Shown here: one piece after another, positions 1 to 6,127 of the stretch | Layout of the letters: the number at the start of each line of letters is the position of its first letter | How positions within the stretch are numbered: the stretch's first letter is position 1 | DNA from: Candidatus Symbiobacter sp. | GTDB taxonomy: Bacteria > Pseudomonadota > Alphaproteobacteria > Elsterales > Elsteraceae | Direction of reading: 5' to 3' | NCBI GenBank assembly: GCA_030054015.1 | Contig: JASGCR010000119.1 | Span: 1 to 6,717 of the forward strand | Length of the DNA: 6,717 bases | Notes under the pieces: generated by a model | Seen by the model: the letters and a program-made list of their open reading frames with translations, nothing else | The model's database searches: none | What the model was told of the DNA's origin: nothing | Translations under genes and position numbers: made by a program

Positions 1-55
1 CCCCTTCTAAAGAAGGGGGGGTAAATAAATTTTCGACTTATTCAGACCTTCCTTA
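1..55 (+). repeat. End of a TA-bounded MITE-like element, cut by the window start
   Basis: This is the right-hand end of an element whose other copies lie at 6094-6403. It starts in a palindrome (CCCC-TTCT-AA-AGAA-GGGGGGG, 1-21) and ends with GACTTATTCAGACCTTCCT plus TA at 54-55. It matches the reverse complement of 6094-6148 at 54 of 55 positions, the only difference being in the AT-rich spacer near base 28. It stops 49 bases before the recG start codon and just upstream of the predicted recG promoter, so it probably does not supply that promoter. The rest of the element lies outside the window. Confidence 0.8.
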
Positions 56-71
56 TGCCACCACCCCCGCC

Positions 72-99
72 TTGAATATCTGAAAAAATTGCTTAAAAT
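72..99 (+). promoter_or_regulatory. Predicted recG promoter
   Basis: A sigma-70-like pair is visible: TTGAAT (72-77) and TAAAAT (94-99), separated by 16 bases. The usual start of transcription, about 6-7 bases after the -10 box, would fall at or next to the A of the recG ATG (105). The message would then be leaderless or nearly so. The only purine-rich stretch before the ATG (AAGG, 100-103) is one base away, too close to act as a normal Shine-Dalgarno site. Predicted from sequence only. Confidence 0.45.
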
Positions 100-104
100 A
101 AGGC

Positions 105-2243
105 ATGGATCAACAGAAGCCTCCCCCCGACGGTACGCGGCGGCAAATTGCCGCCCGACCGGAAATTCTCTACAAAATCTTTGCCCCGACCACCAGCCTG
201 GCCGGGGTGGGGCGGCATGTCGCCGACCGCTTGGAAAAACTCTGTGGCAAGCGGGTGATGGATGTCATATTCCATTTGCCCAATAACGGCATCGACCGCC
301 AGCTCGCCGCCAATATTGCCGCCGCCCCGACCGACCGCCCGACTTTGCTGGCCGTCACCATTATTGCCCATCATCCGCCATCCGCCCCCAAACGCCCGTG
401 GAAAGTGATCGTCAGCGACAATACCGGTTTCCTTAATCTCACCTATTTTGTGCCAAAGCCCGAATATCTGCGGGAAATGCTGCCGGTCGGGCAACAACGG
501 CTCATATCCGGCCAGATTGAGCATTATATGGGCGAGCGGCAAATGCCGCATCCCGAATTGGTCGCGCCCACCAGCGAGTTGGCGCAACATGTCGGGTTTC
601 ACCCGATCTATCCCCTGACCGCCGGCTTAAGCGGCAAAATCCTCGGCAAAATTGTCGAGCGCGGCCTGGCGGTGATGCCGGAACTGCCCGAATGGTTTGA
701 TGACGCATTTTTACGCGAACAAAATTGGCCGAGTTTTAACGCCGCCCTCACTGGCCTGCATCACGCCAAGTCGCTGGCGGATTTACAGCCCGAATCCCCG
801 GCGCGGCAACGCCTGGCCCATGACGAAATCACCGCCGTGACGTTGGGGCTGGCGGTGACGCGGGCATGGCTGCGCCGCCGGCCTGGCCTGGGGCTTGCCG
901 CCACCGGCGATAAAACCTCGAAAATCCGCGCCAATTTGCCGTTTCAACTGACCCATGACCAAGAACAAGCCATCAGCGAAATTGCCGCCGACATGGGATT
1001 GCCGCGCCCGATGCTGCGCCTGTTGCAAGGCGATGTCGGCAGCGGCAAGACCGTGGTGGCATTGATGGCAATGGCGGTGGCGGCTGAGAATGGCACCCAA
1101 TCCGCCCTGCTCGCCCCCACCGAATTATTGACGCGGCAACATTTCCATAATTTGGCGAAATTGGCAGGCCCGCATTTGCGCATCGCCATTTTAACGGCGC
1201 GGGAAAAAGGCCGCGAACGCGCCGCCATCCTTGAAAAAATAAATAATGGCGAGATCGACATTGTCGTGGGTACCCAGGCCTTGTTCAATGATGAATTGCA
1301 ATTTGCTCAGTTGGGGTTGGTGATAATCGACGAACAACACCGTTTTGGGGTTGAACAACGCCTGGCCCTGTCGCAAAAAAACCAACAATCAGGCAAAGCC
1401 ATCGATATTTTGGTGATGACCGCGACGCCCATCCCGCGCTCCTTGGCCTTGACTTTGTACGGCGATTTGGACATGTCGCAATTGCGCGGCAAACCGGCGG
1501 GGCGGCGGCCCATCACCACGGCGGCTTTGCCTTTAGAGCGCATAGATGAAATTGTTGCCGCCTTACAACGTGCCACCGCCCGCGGTGAACGCGCTTATTG
1601 GGTCTGTCCCTTGGTCGAGGAATCCGAATTGGCGGAAATCACCGCCGCCACTTTGCGCTATCAATTTTTGCAGAAAATTTTTGGGCTTCGGGTCGGGTTG
1701 GTGCATGGCCGCTTGCGCCCGCAAGAACGTGACCAGGTAATGCAGCAATTTGCCAGCCAAGAATTGGATATTTTGGTCGCCACCACCGTGATCGAGGTCG
1801 GGGTGGATGTGCCTGATGCCACCATCATGGTGATTGAACATGCCGAGCGTTTTGGCCTCACCCAATTGCACCAATTGCGCGGGCGGGTCGGGCGCGGCAG
1901 CAAGCCATCCCATTGTTTATTGTTATACCAAACCCCGTTGGGGCCGATGGCCAGGCAGCGCATCGCCGCCTTGCGTCAATCCGAAGACGGGTTTTTCCTG
2001 TCCGAGGAAGATTTGCGCCTGCGCGGGGCGGGCGAATTGATGGGTACCAAACAAAGCGGCTTTGCCGAATTTCGCTTTGTCGATATGCGGGTGCATCAGC
2101 ATTTATTTCCCATTGCGGCGCAGCAAGTGGCGGCGATTTTGCAACGCGATCCCGAATTAACCTCGCCCCAAGGGCTTAATTTGCGTTATTTGCTCTATTT
2201 ATTTGAGCGAGATGCGGCGGTGCGGTATCTTTCGTCTGGTTAA
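105..2243 (+). CDS. recG: ATP-dependent DNA helicase RecG
   Basis: RecG is a monomeric superfamily 2 translocase that reverses stalled replication forks and migrates branched DNA in recombinational repair. The 712-residue product is near the usual family length (about 690-700). The N-terminal ~270 residues carry the wedge/OB region that splits the junction. The helicase core follows: Walker A GDVGSGKT (309-316), Walker B DEQH (409-412), motif III TATPIPR (439-445) and motif VI QLRGRVGRG (590-598). The C-terminal RLRGAGELMGTKQSG stretch (638-652) matches the translocation-motif region. All catalytic motifs look intact. The ATG at 105 is the only in-frame ATG before the conserved FAPTTSLAGVG segment and leaves a ~22-residue Pro/Arg-rich extension. 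orfA begins 31 bases after the TAA, with no clear terminator between. Confidence 0.97.
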   Translation: MDQQKPPPDGTRRQIAARPEILYKIFAPTTSLAGVGRHVADRLEKLCGKRVMDVIFHLPNNGIDRQLAANIAAAPTDRPTLLAVTIIAHHPPSAPKRPWKVIVSDNTGFLNLTYFVPKPEYLREMLPVGQQRLISGQIEHYMGERQMPHPELVAPTSELAQHVGFHPIYPLTAGLSGKILGKIVERGLAVMPELPEWFDDAFLREQNWPSFNAALTGLHHAKSLADLQPESPARQRLAHDEITAVTLGLAVTRAWLRRRPGLGLAATGDKTSKIRANLPFQLTHDQEQAISEIAADMGLPRPMLRLLQGDVGSGKTVVALMAMAVAAENGTQSALLAPTELLTRQHFHNLAKLAGPHLRIAILTAREKGRERAAILEKINNGEIDIVVGTQALFNDELQFAQLGLVIIDEQHRFGVEQRLALSQKNQQSGKAIDILVMTATPIPRSLALTLYGDLDMSQLRGKPAGRRPITTAALPLERIDEIVAALQRATARGERAYWVCPLVEESELAEITAATLRYQFLQKIFGLRVGLVHGRLRPQERDQVMQQFASQELDILVATTVIEVGVDVPDATIMVIEHAERFGLTQLHQLRGRVGRGSKPSHCLLLYQTPLGPMARQRIAALRQSEDGFFLSEEDLRLRGAGELMGTKQSGFAEFRFVDMRVHQHLFPIAAQQVAAILQRDPELTSPQGLNLRYLLYLFERDAAVRYLSSG

Positions 2244-2259
2244 TCATCGAATTTTTTTC

Positions 2260-2266
2260 GGGGGGG
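2260..2266 (+). promoter_or_regulatory. Run of seven G serving as the likely ribosome binding site of orfA
   Basis: The only Shine-Dalgarno-like sequence before the orfA ATG (2275) is a pure G7 run, 8 bases upstream. It can pair with the CCUCC core of 16S rRNA. A separate ATG at 2270 opens a two-codon frame (ATG AAA TGA), so it cannot be the real start. A homopolymer here could slip and change translation efficiency; that part is inference. Confidence 0.5.
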
Positions 2267-2274
2267 AATATGAA

Positions 2275-2562
2275 ATGAGCGGTGAAAAGGATGAAATTGC
2301 TGAAGTTGGTGAAATTGGTGAAATTGGTGAAATTGGTGAAATTGATGAAATTGGTGAAATCGTCAAGACACCCTGGCTTGGCCGCGAACAAAGAATTGGC
2401 TTGTCAAACGTGTTCGTTGGATTTACGATTGTGGGCGGATTGAGTTTGTTTAATTATTTCGGTGGGAAATCCGATCTAACCGGTGCCGAGGCAGCAATCG
2501 TCGCATTCACAACCATGTTTTCGGTTGGATTGTTGCTGTGGCTAAGAAAGGAACAATCATGA
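2275..2562 (+). CDS. Small two-helix membrane protein with N-terminal Glu-Ile-Gly repeat (orfA), function unknown
   Basis: I do not recognise this 95-residue protein. Residues 7-29 are eight E-[IV]-x triplets, mostly Glu-Ile-Gly. Residues 1-30 hold 11 acidic and only one basic side chain. A short linker with Lys31, Arg37 and Arg40 leads to two hydrophobic segments (about 41-62 and 72-90) joined by GGKSDLTGAE, and a basic tail RKEQS. By the positive-inside rule both ends face the cytoplasm, giving a helical hairpin. The start at 2275 is chosen because a longer in-frame ATG at 2203 lies inside recG, whereas 2275 has a G-rich ribosome site at good spacing. It follows recG closely and overlaps orfB by 4 bases. 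The hairpin shape recalls small holin-like or regulatory membrane proteins, but no family match is claimed. Confidence 0.7.
   Translation: MSGEKDEIAEVGEIGEIGEIGEIDEIGEIVKTPWLGREQRIGLSNVFVGFTIVGGLSLFNYFGGKSDLTGAEAAIVAFTTMFSVGLLLWLRKEQS
2293..2361 (+). repeat. 9-base tandem repeat GAAATTGGT inside orfA
   Basis: About seven and a half in-frame units of GAAATTGGT run from 2293 to 2361. Units at 2311, 2320, 2329 and 2347 are exact; others differ by one base (GAAATTGCT, GAAGTTGGT, GAAATTGAT). The unit length is a multiple of three, so gain or loss of units changes the acidic tract without shifting the frame. The near identity of codons as well as residues points to recent slippage expansion. Confidence 0.9.
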
Positions 2563-2678
2563 CTCCCTTAGCGTATAGTTTGCTTGGTTATTGCGTCATT
2601 GGTTTCGTGGTGGCATTTTTGGCTACCCGAACCCGCAAGGTCAAGAAAATTCACAAAAAAGCGCCTGGCGAAGTTTAA
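2559..2678 (+). CDS. 39-residue single-pass membrane protein with polybasic tail (orfB), function unknown
   Basis: This short frame is supported by three signs. Its ATG overlaps the orfA stop as ATGA (2559-2562). An AAAGGAA ribosome site (2547-2553) sits 5-6 bases upstream. The product has a clear membrane-protein layout: residues 4-22 form one hydrophobic helix (LAYSLLGYCVIGFVVAFLA), followed by a strongly basic tail RTRKVKKIHKK (24-34) that should lie in the cytoplasm, leaving the N-terminus outside. Seven Arg/Lys in eleven residues contrast with the acidic N-terminus of orfA on the same side of the membrane, so the two may bind each other; that is inference. It stops at TAA 2676-2678. No family is recognised. 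Confidence 0.62.
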   Translation: MTPLAYSLLGYCVIGFVVAFLATRTRKVKKIHKKAPGEV

Positions 2679-2749
2679 TTAACCGGATGGGGCAAGTGGT
2701 TGAGCCAAGCTGAGGCGATGGGAATATATACTCGGTTTCCCAATGAATT
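2679..2749 (+). other. Intergenic spacer with GTTGAGCCAAGCTG motif and a weak hairpin
   Basis: Between the orfB stop and the mltG terminator there is no gene. GTTGAGCCAAGCTG at 2699-2712 differs by one base from the arm GTTGAGCTAAGCTG at 6255-6268 in the large repeat element. A small stem GGGAA (2720-2724) / TTCCC (2737-2741) follows. These may be remains of an old repeat insertion, but the match is short. Confidence 0.3.
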
Positions 2750-2793
2750 CCGCTTTATGCTCCCCCTGATTAGGAAGGGGGGGCATAAAACGG
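2750..2793 (-). terminator. Stem-loop just after mltG, likely end of the acpP-fabF-mltG transcript
   Basis: Bases 2750-2767 pair with 2776-2793 to give an 18-bp stem with an 8-base loop (2768-2775). The outer arms are CCGCTTTATGC and GCATAAAACGG; the inner part is a C-run against a G-run. The single outer mismatch (2753/2790) becomes a G-U pair only in minus-strand RNA, which favours a role for that strand. It begins 6 bases past the mltG stop. There is no U-run after it, so it may act by stabilising the mRNA 3' end or through Rho rather than as a classic intrinsic terminator. It could also slow read-through from orfB. Confidence 0.55.
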
Positions 2794-2799
2794 AAGGCG

Positions 2800-4086
2800 T
2801 TATTTGCTCTGCATCTTTTTCCAAGCGGCCACATTGCGATTATGGTCGACCAAATTGCTGGCGAAATTGTGCCCGCCGCGGCCATTAGCGACAAAATATA
2901 ATTCATTCGATACCAAAGGATGCGCCACCGCCAACAAAGATTGCACGCCGGGATTGGCAATCGGGCCAGGCGGCAAACCAAAATTAACATAAGTATTATA
3001 GGGTGATGGTTTCAGTAAATCTTTGGTAAATAAAATTTTACGCAGAGGCTTATTCGGATTAGCCAAACCAATGGCATAAACCACCGTCGGATCGGCCTGT
3101 AATCGCATCGACCGGCGCAGCCGATTCAAATAGACCGCCGCCACCCGTGGCCGCTCTTCGGGCAAAGCGGTTTCCCGCTCCACAATCGAGGCCAAAGTCA
3201 CCAATTCCAACGGCGATCTGAGCGGGATCGAGAGATCGCGTTCAGCCCAGATTTTGCTGGTTTGCCGCGCCATCGCCGCCATCATGCGCCCAAGGATCAC
3301 GGCGCGTTGCTCGCCGCGCTCGGCATCATAGGTTTCGGGCAATAAGGCCCCTTCGGGCGGCAAATCACGCGGCAAATCCCCCGCCAAATACGGGGAATTG
3401 CGCACGATTTCCCACACATCCACCACCCGCAAACCCTCTGGCACCGTAAGCTGGTGCAGAATCACCTCGCCCCGCACCATTTGGCGGGCAATTTCCCACA
3501 TGGACAATCCGGGGGCAAAGCGGTACTCGCCGGCTTTGAGGACATATTCCGGGCAATAACGCCCAAAACTCACAAGACAGGGCGCGTGCAGCACCAGCTT
3601 AAAGATAAAGGAAGAATGAATAACCTCTTGCTGGGCCAAATCCGTGCTGATTTGCGACAGGGTTTTACCAGATTCGAAATCCAACACTTTCTCGTTGCTA
3701 TAGCCGCCCGGAAATAAAAATATCGCCGCGATGACAGAGACGCTTAAGACCAATAATAGGAAGGCGGGTCGCACCAGACGAGCGAATATTCGCCCGGAAA
3801 TTGCGGAATTTGCGGAATTTACAGGATTCGCGGAATTTGCGGGGGGAGTCACTGCGGATGGCGGTACCGCATTTTCGCCACGTACCAGGCGTTCCTGTGC
3901 CAACCGTTCGGCTTCTTCGGCTTTGGTTTCGTAATGATCGGGTGTTGCCGATTCTTGGTTTGTAGGGAGAATGGTTTGTCCATCCTGGGTAGTTATTTGC
4001 GGTGTCCCCGACGGAACAAATTCTTTTTGATCGAGCGGGCTTGCGGCTTCAGCCGCGAGCGCATCATCGGGGGGCAGGGTCGTCAT
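2800..4086 (-). CDS. mltG: Endolytic peptidoglycan transglycosylase MltG (YceG-like)
   Basis: MltG is an inner-membrane lytic transglycosylase that cleaves nascent glycan strands and helps set their length. In this 428-residue product a cytoplasmic Pro/Ala/Glu-rich region (1-105) precedes one transmembrane helix (about 106-127). The periplasmic domain follows. Family motifs are EGALLPETY (245-253), ASIVERET (299-306; Glu303 is the expected catalytic residue by comparison with E. coli MltG), RLQADPTVVYA (328-338) and GLPPGPIANPG (370-380), ending in the conserved GRGGHNFASNLVDHN block (402-416). The family is usually about 330-350 residues; the excess is the cytoplasmic extension, which contains a 9-base tandem repeat. 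The ATG directly follows the fabF TGA, and I see no good ribosome site, so translation is probably coupled to fabF. fabF-mltG linkage is common in proteobacteria. Confidence 0.95.
   Translation of the reverse strand: MTTLPPDDALAAEAASPLDQKEFVPSGTPQITTQDGQTILPTNQESATPDHYETKAEEAERLAQERLVRGENAVPPSAVTPPANSANPVNSANSAISGRIFARLVRPAFLLLVLSVSVIAAIFLFPGGYSNEKVLDFESGKTLSQISTDLAQQEVIHSSFIFKLVLHAPCLVSFGRYCPEYVLKAGEYRFAPGLSMWEIARQMVRGEVILHQLTVPEGLRVVDVWEIVRNSPYLAGDLPRDLPPEGALLPETYDAERGEQRAVILGRMMAAMARQTSKIWAERDLSIPLRSPLELVTLASIVERETALPEERPRVAAVYLNRLRRSMRLQADPTVVYAIGLANPNKPLRKILFTKDLLKPSPYNTYVNFGLPPGPIANPGVQSLLAVAHPLVSNELYFVANGRGGHNFASNLVDHNRNVAAWKKMQSK
3796..3840 (-). repeat. 9-base tandem repeat in the mltG cytoplasmic region
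   Basis: Five imperfect 9-base units occupy 3796-3840 (plus-strand form GGAATTTGC, minus-strand AATTCCGCA). They encode residues 83-97 of MltG, read as Asn-Ser-Ala triplets with one Asn-Pro-Val. The insert is in frame and lies in a disordered-looking linker before the membrane helix. The unit resembles the orfA repeat in length and in its AATT core. Confidence 0.8.
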
Positions 4087-5385
4087 TCACGGATTTTTCA
4101 AAATCAAGGTGGCATTGGTGCCACCAAAGCCAAAACTGTTCGACATAACCGCCTTGATGGTGCGATTTTTGGCTTTATGCGCCACCAAATCAATGTCGCA
4201 TCCATCCGACGGCACATCTAAATTCAAAGTCGGCGGCGCAATTTGGTCGCGCAGAGCCAAAATCGAGAAAATCGCCTCGACCGAACCCGCCGCCCCCAAT
4301 AAATGCCCAATCGCCGATTTGGTTGAGGACATCGATAATTTATAGGCGGCATCGCCAAAAAGACGTTTTACCGCATTGAGTTCGATCTCATCGCCCAGCG
4401 GCGTCGAAGTACCATGCGCATTAATGTAATCAATCTCGTCCGGGCGCATATTGGCACGTTTTAACGCGGACTGCATGGCACGGAAACCGCCACTGCCATC
4501 TGGCGCCGGGGCGGTAATGTGATAAGCATCGCCCGACAGGCCATAACCCACGATTTCGGCGTAAATTTTCGCCCCGCGCGCCCGCGCATGTTCTAATTCT
4601 TCGAGAACCACCACGCCGGCCCCCTCGCCCATCACAAAACCATCGCGGTCTTTGTCCCAGGGGCGCGAGGCGCGTCTGGGGGTGTCGTTAAACGCGGTGG
4701 ACAGAGCGCGGGCTGCCGCAAATCCGCCAATCCCGATGCGGCTAATCGCCGCCTCGGTGCCGCCCGCAATCATAACATCGGCATCGCCCCATTGGATCAG
4801 CCGCGCGGCGTCACCAATCGCATGGGCCCCGGTGGCGCAGGCCGTCACCGCCGAGTGATTCGGCCCCTTGAAACCAAATTTAATCGACACATGGCCGGAA
4901 GCCAGATTGATCAAATTGGCCGGAATATAAAACGGAGTCAGACGCGAGGGGCCTTTTTCAACGAACGTCACCGCCCCATCAGTAATCCCGATCAAGCCGC
5001 CGATCCCCGAACCAATCATGACACCGGTGCGCTCGCGCGTGGCATCATCTTCGGGCAACCAATTGGCATCACGCACCGCATCTTCGGCGGCGGCCAGGGC
5101 ATAAACAATGAAATCACCCATGCGCCGTCGGTCTTTGGCCGTCACCACCGAGTCGAAGTCGAAATCGCCCTCACCCGTACCCTTTGGCACTTGCGCCGCC
5201 ACCCGCGATGGCAAATCGCTGGCATCAAACGCGGTGATGCCCCGAATCCCGGACTCGCTGGCAATCAAACGCTTCCAAACGGTTTCGACCCCGCGACCCA
5301 AAGGCGTGACCATCCCCATACCGGTAACGACAATGCGTTTTAACGGTAAAAAGCGATTTTCTTCGTCGGCTGTGTTTTGCGCCAT
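4087..5385 (-). CDS. fabF: Beta-ketoacyl-[acyl-carrier-protein] synthase II (FabF)
   Basis: FabF condenses malonyl-ACP with a growing acyl-ACP, releasing CO2, in the elongation cycle of type II fatty acid synthesis in the cytoplasm. The product has 432 residues (family about 410-425). The full Cys-His-His set is visible: Cys183 in VTACATGAH, His324 in NAHGTSTPLGD and His361 in SSTKSAIGHLLGAAG, with Lys356 nearby. The Gly-rich C-terminal SNSFGFGGTNATLI (415-428) completes the thiolase fold. A 14-residue N-terminal stretch precedes the conserved LKRIVVTGMGMVTPLG, which is where most family members begin. No ATG lies nearer, so 5385 is kept, although no strong ribosome site is seen. It follows acpP, its substrate carrier, by 140 bases and abuts mltG. 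Confidence 0.97.
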   Translation of the reverse strand: MAQNTADEENRFLPLKRIVVTGMGMVTPLGRGVETVWKRLIASESGIRGITAFDASDLPSRVAAQVPKGTGEGDFDFDSVVTAKDRRRMGDFIVYALAAAEDAVRDANWLPEDDATRERTGVMIGSGIGGLIGITDGAVTFVEKGPSRLTPFYIPANLINLASGHVSIKFGFKGPNHSAVTACATGAHAIGDAARLIQWGDADVMIAGGTEAAISRIGIGGFAAARALSTAFNDTPRRASRPWDKDRDGFVMGEGAGVVVLEELEHARARGAKIYAEIVGYGLSGDAYHITAPAPDGSGGFRAMQSALKRANMRPDEIDYINAHGTSTPLGDEIELNAVKRLFGDAAYKLSMSSTKSAIGHLLGAAGSVEAIFSILALRDQIAPPTLNLDVPSDGCDIDLVAHKAKNRTIKAVMSNSFGFGGTNATLILKNP

Positions 5386-5399
5386 TGGTTTGGAATCTG

Positions 5400-5427
5400 A
5401 TTATAGTTTGCACAAAGTCGGTTTTAA
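5400..5427 (-). promoter_or_regulatory. Possible internal promoter for fabF-mltG
   Basis: A perfect TATAAT lies on the minus strand at 5400-5405. The best -35 candidate, TTAAAA (5422-5427), has a 16-base spacer and matches the consensus at four of six positions. Transcription would start about 8 bases before the fabF ATG, leaving a very short leader without a Shine-Dalgarno site. This would let fabF and mltG be transcribed independently of acpP. The -35 is weak, so the call is tentative. Confidence 0.35.
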
Positions 5428-5456
5428 TCCGGTCATCGTCCTGGCGTTTCAAAGCC

Positions 5457-5484
5457 GCCCATCTGGTGATGACACCAGATAGGC
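5457..5484 (-). terminator. Stem-loop in the acpP-fabF spacer
   Basis: ATCTGGTG (5461-5468) and CACCAGAT (5473-5480) are perfect complements around a 4-base loop. In minus-strand RNA the stem extends to 12 bp (5457-5468 with 5473-5484), because the one extra mismatch becomes a U-G pair. No U-run follows, so this is better read as a partial terminator or an mRNA processing or stability element that lowers fabF relative to acpP. Confidence 0.45.
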
Positions 5485-5502
5485 AGCCGAAAGCCCGACG
5501 CG

Positions 5503-5538
5503 ACAAGTAAGTGATCCTTCACAGATCACTTTACTTGT
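5503..5538 (-). terminator. Stem-loop overlapping the acpP stop codon
   Basis: Bases 5503-5516 pair with 5524-5538 to form a 14-bp stem with one bulged base (5530) and a 7-base loop (5517-5523). On the minus strand it contains the last four acpP codons and the TGA (5526-5528), so the arm is half coding. After the hairpin the minus strand reads CGCGTCGGGC, with no U-run. A likely role is 3'-end protection or attenuation that gives more acpP than fabF mRNA. Its T-run lies on the wrong side, in acpP, and is coincidental. Confidence 0.5.
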
Positions 5539-5762
5539 TTTTCGATAAATTCGACGGCATTTTGCACGGTCAGAATTTTTTCGGCTGCATCGTCCGGTAT
5601 TTCGCAGCCAAATTCTTCTTCAAAGGCCATAACCAGTTCGACCGTATCAAGCGAGTCGGCACCGAGATCATCGATAAAACTCGCATTATCGACGACTTTC
5701 GATTCTTCGACACCCAGATGCTCAACAACGATTTTCTTCACACGATTGGCAACGTCACTCAT
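5526..5762 (-). CDS. acpP: Acyl carrier protein
   Basis: ACP carries growing fatty acyl chains on a 4'-phosphopantetheine arm and serves all fatty acid synthase enzymes, including FabF encoded next to it. The 78-residue product is of typical length and strongly acidic. The attachment site is Ser37 in the DSL motif of FIDDLGADSLDTVELVMAFEE. Helices expected of the four-helix fold (about 2-16, 37-51, 57-61, 66-76) can all be placed. A good ribosome site GAGGAA (5768-5773) is 5 bases from the ATG, far better than those of fabF and mltG, in keeping with high ACP demand. The fabD and fabG genes that often precede acpP are absent; upstream there is only a long leader and repeats. Confidence 0.98.
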   Translation of the reverse strand: MSDVANRVKKIVVEHLGVEESKVVDNASFIDDLGADSLDTVELVMAFEEEFGCEIPDDAAEKILTVQNAVEFIEKQVK

Positions 5763-5767
5763 ATTGG

Positions 5768-5773
5768 TTCCTC
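5768..5773 (-). promoter_or_regulatory. Ribosome binding site of acpP
   Basis: GAGGAA on the minus strand lies 5 bases before the acpP ATG. It is the strongest Shine-Dalgarno sequence in the minus-strand operon and fixes the start codon at 5762. Confidence 0.8.
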
Positions 5774-5842
5774 GTAATTTGTTCGGGCAGGCACCTTATC
5801 GCAACCGATGGCATGACACCATTCCGGCCTTAGCTTGAGGTG

Positions 5843-5886
5843 TGCGAACTCACTCACCCCCCCACGATATAGGGTACCTGCGAACT
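5843..5886 (-). promoter_or_regulatory. Repeated AGTTCGCA octamer in the acpP leader
   Basis: AGTTCGCA occurs twice on the minus strand, at 5843-5850 and 5879-5886, 36 bases apart start to start, with a C7 run (plus strand, 5857-5863) between them. They lie in the ~150-base region between the predicted promoter and the acpP ATG. They could be regulator sites or chance; no known operator is recognised. Confidence 0.25.
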
Positions 5887-5917
5887 GATTATCACAAACG
5901 CACCGCTTATGCCACTT

Positions 5918-5992
5918 TCTATAAATCACTTTGGGGTGGTTTGGCAAGGGGGGAAGTCAGGAAAATCATTTTTTTAATTTTTCAAATCATAT
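5918..5992 (-). promoter_or_regulatory. Predicted acpP promoter with AT-rich upstream tract
   Basis: On the minus strand TTGCCA (5942-5947) and TATAGA (5918-5923) are 18 bases apart, each close to the sigma-70 consensus. About 18-45 bases upstream of the -35 box lies a strongly AT-rich tract (about 5965-5992) with T and A runs, as in UP elements. This fits the high expression expected of acpP. The resulting leader would be about 150 bases long. Confidence 0.5.
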
Positions 5993-6093
5993 AAGCCAAG
6001 TTTAACCGCCCATTTGCCCAGAATTATCCCCTTTTTTTAGGGAACTATATACGTAGCCAGCCCGCCCATGAAGCCATCTGAGTGCGCCGGCCC
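5993..6093. other. Non-coding spacer between acpP promoter and repeat cluster
   Basis: I see no gene here. Codon-like structure is absent and no frame has a ribosome site. It includes a T7 run (about 6032-6038) and ends at the TA that bounds the first repeat element. It probably holds part of the ancestral target sequence before the elements inserted. Confidence 0.5.
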
Positions 6094-6127
6094 TAAGGAA
6101 GGTCTGAATAAGTCGAAAATCTATTTA

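Noticed and set aside
93..602. A 169-codon frame antisense to recG
   Set aside because: The recG frame here is conserved and complete; the antisense frame reflects GC-rich codon bias.
2203..2274. Extended start of orfA at 2203
   Set aside because: It would overlap recG by 41 bases, lacks a ribosome site, and adds a Cys/Arg/Phe-rich stretch translated from the recG 3' end. The start at 2275 has a ribosome site.
4792..5343. A 183-codon frame antisense to fabF
   Set aside because: It is the shadow of conserved FabF sequence, with His/Arg/Gly-rich composition typical of such shadows.
5503..5541. A plus-strand intrinsic terminator (stem followed by TTTTT)
   Set aside because: No plus-strand transcript is expected here; the T-run is the complement of Lys/Gln codons in acpP.
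5759..5947. A 62-codon minus-strand frame ending on the acpP start
   Set aside because: It lies over the predicted acpP promoter and leader, has unconvincing composition and no ribosome site. A short leader peptide is not excluded but is unsupported.
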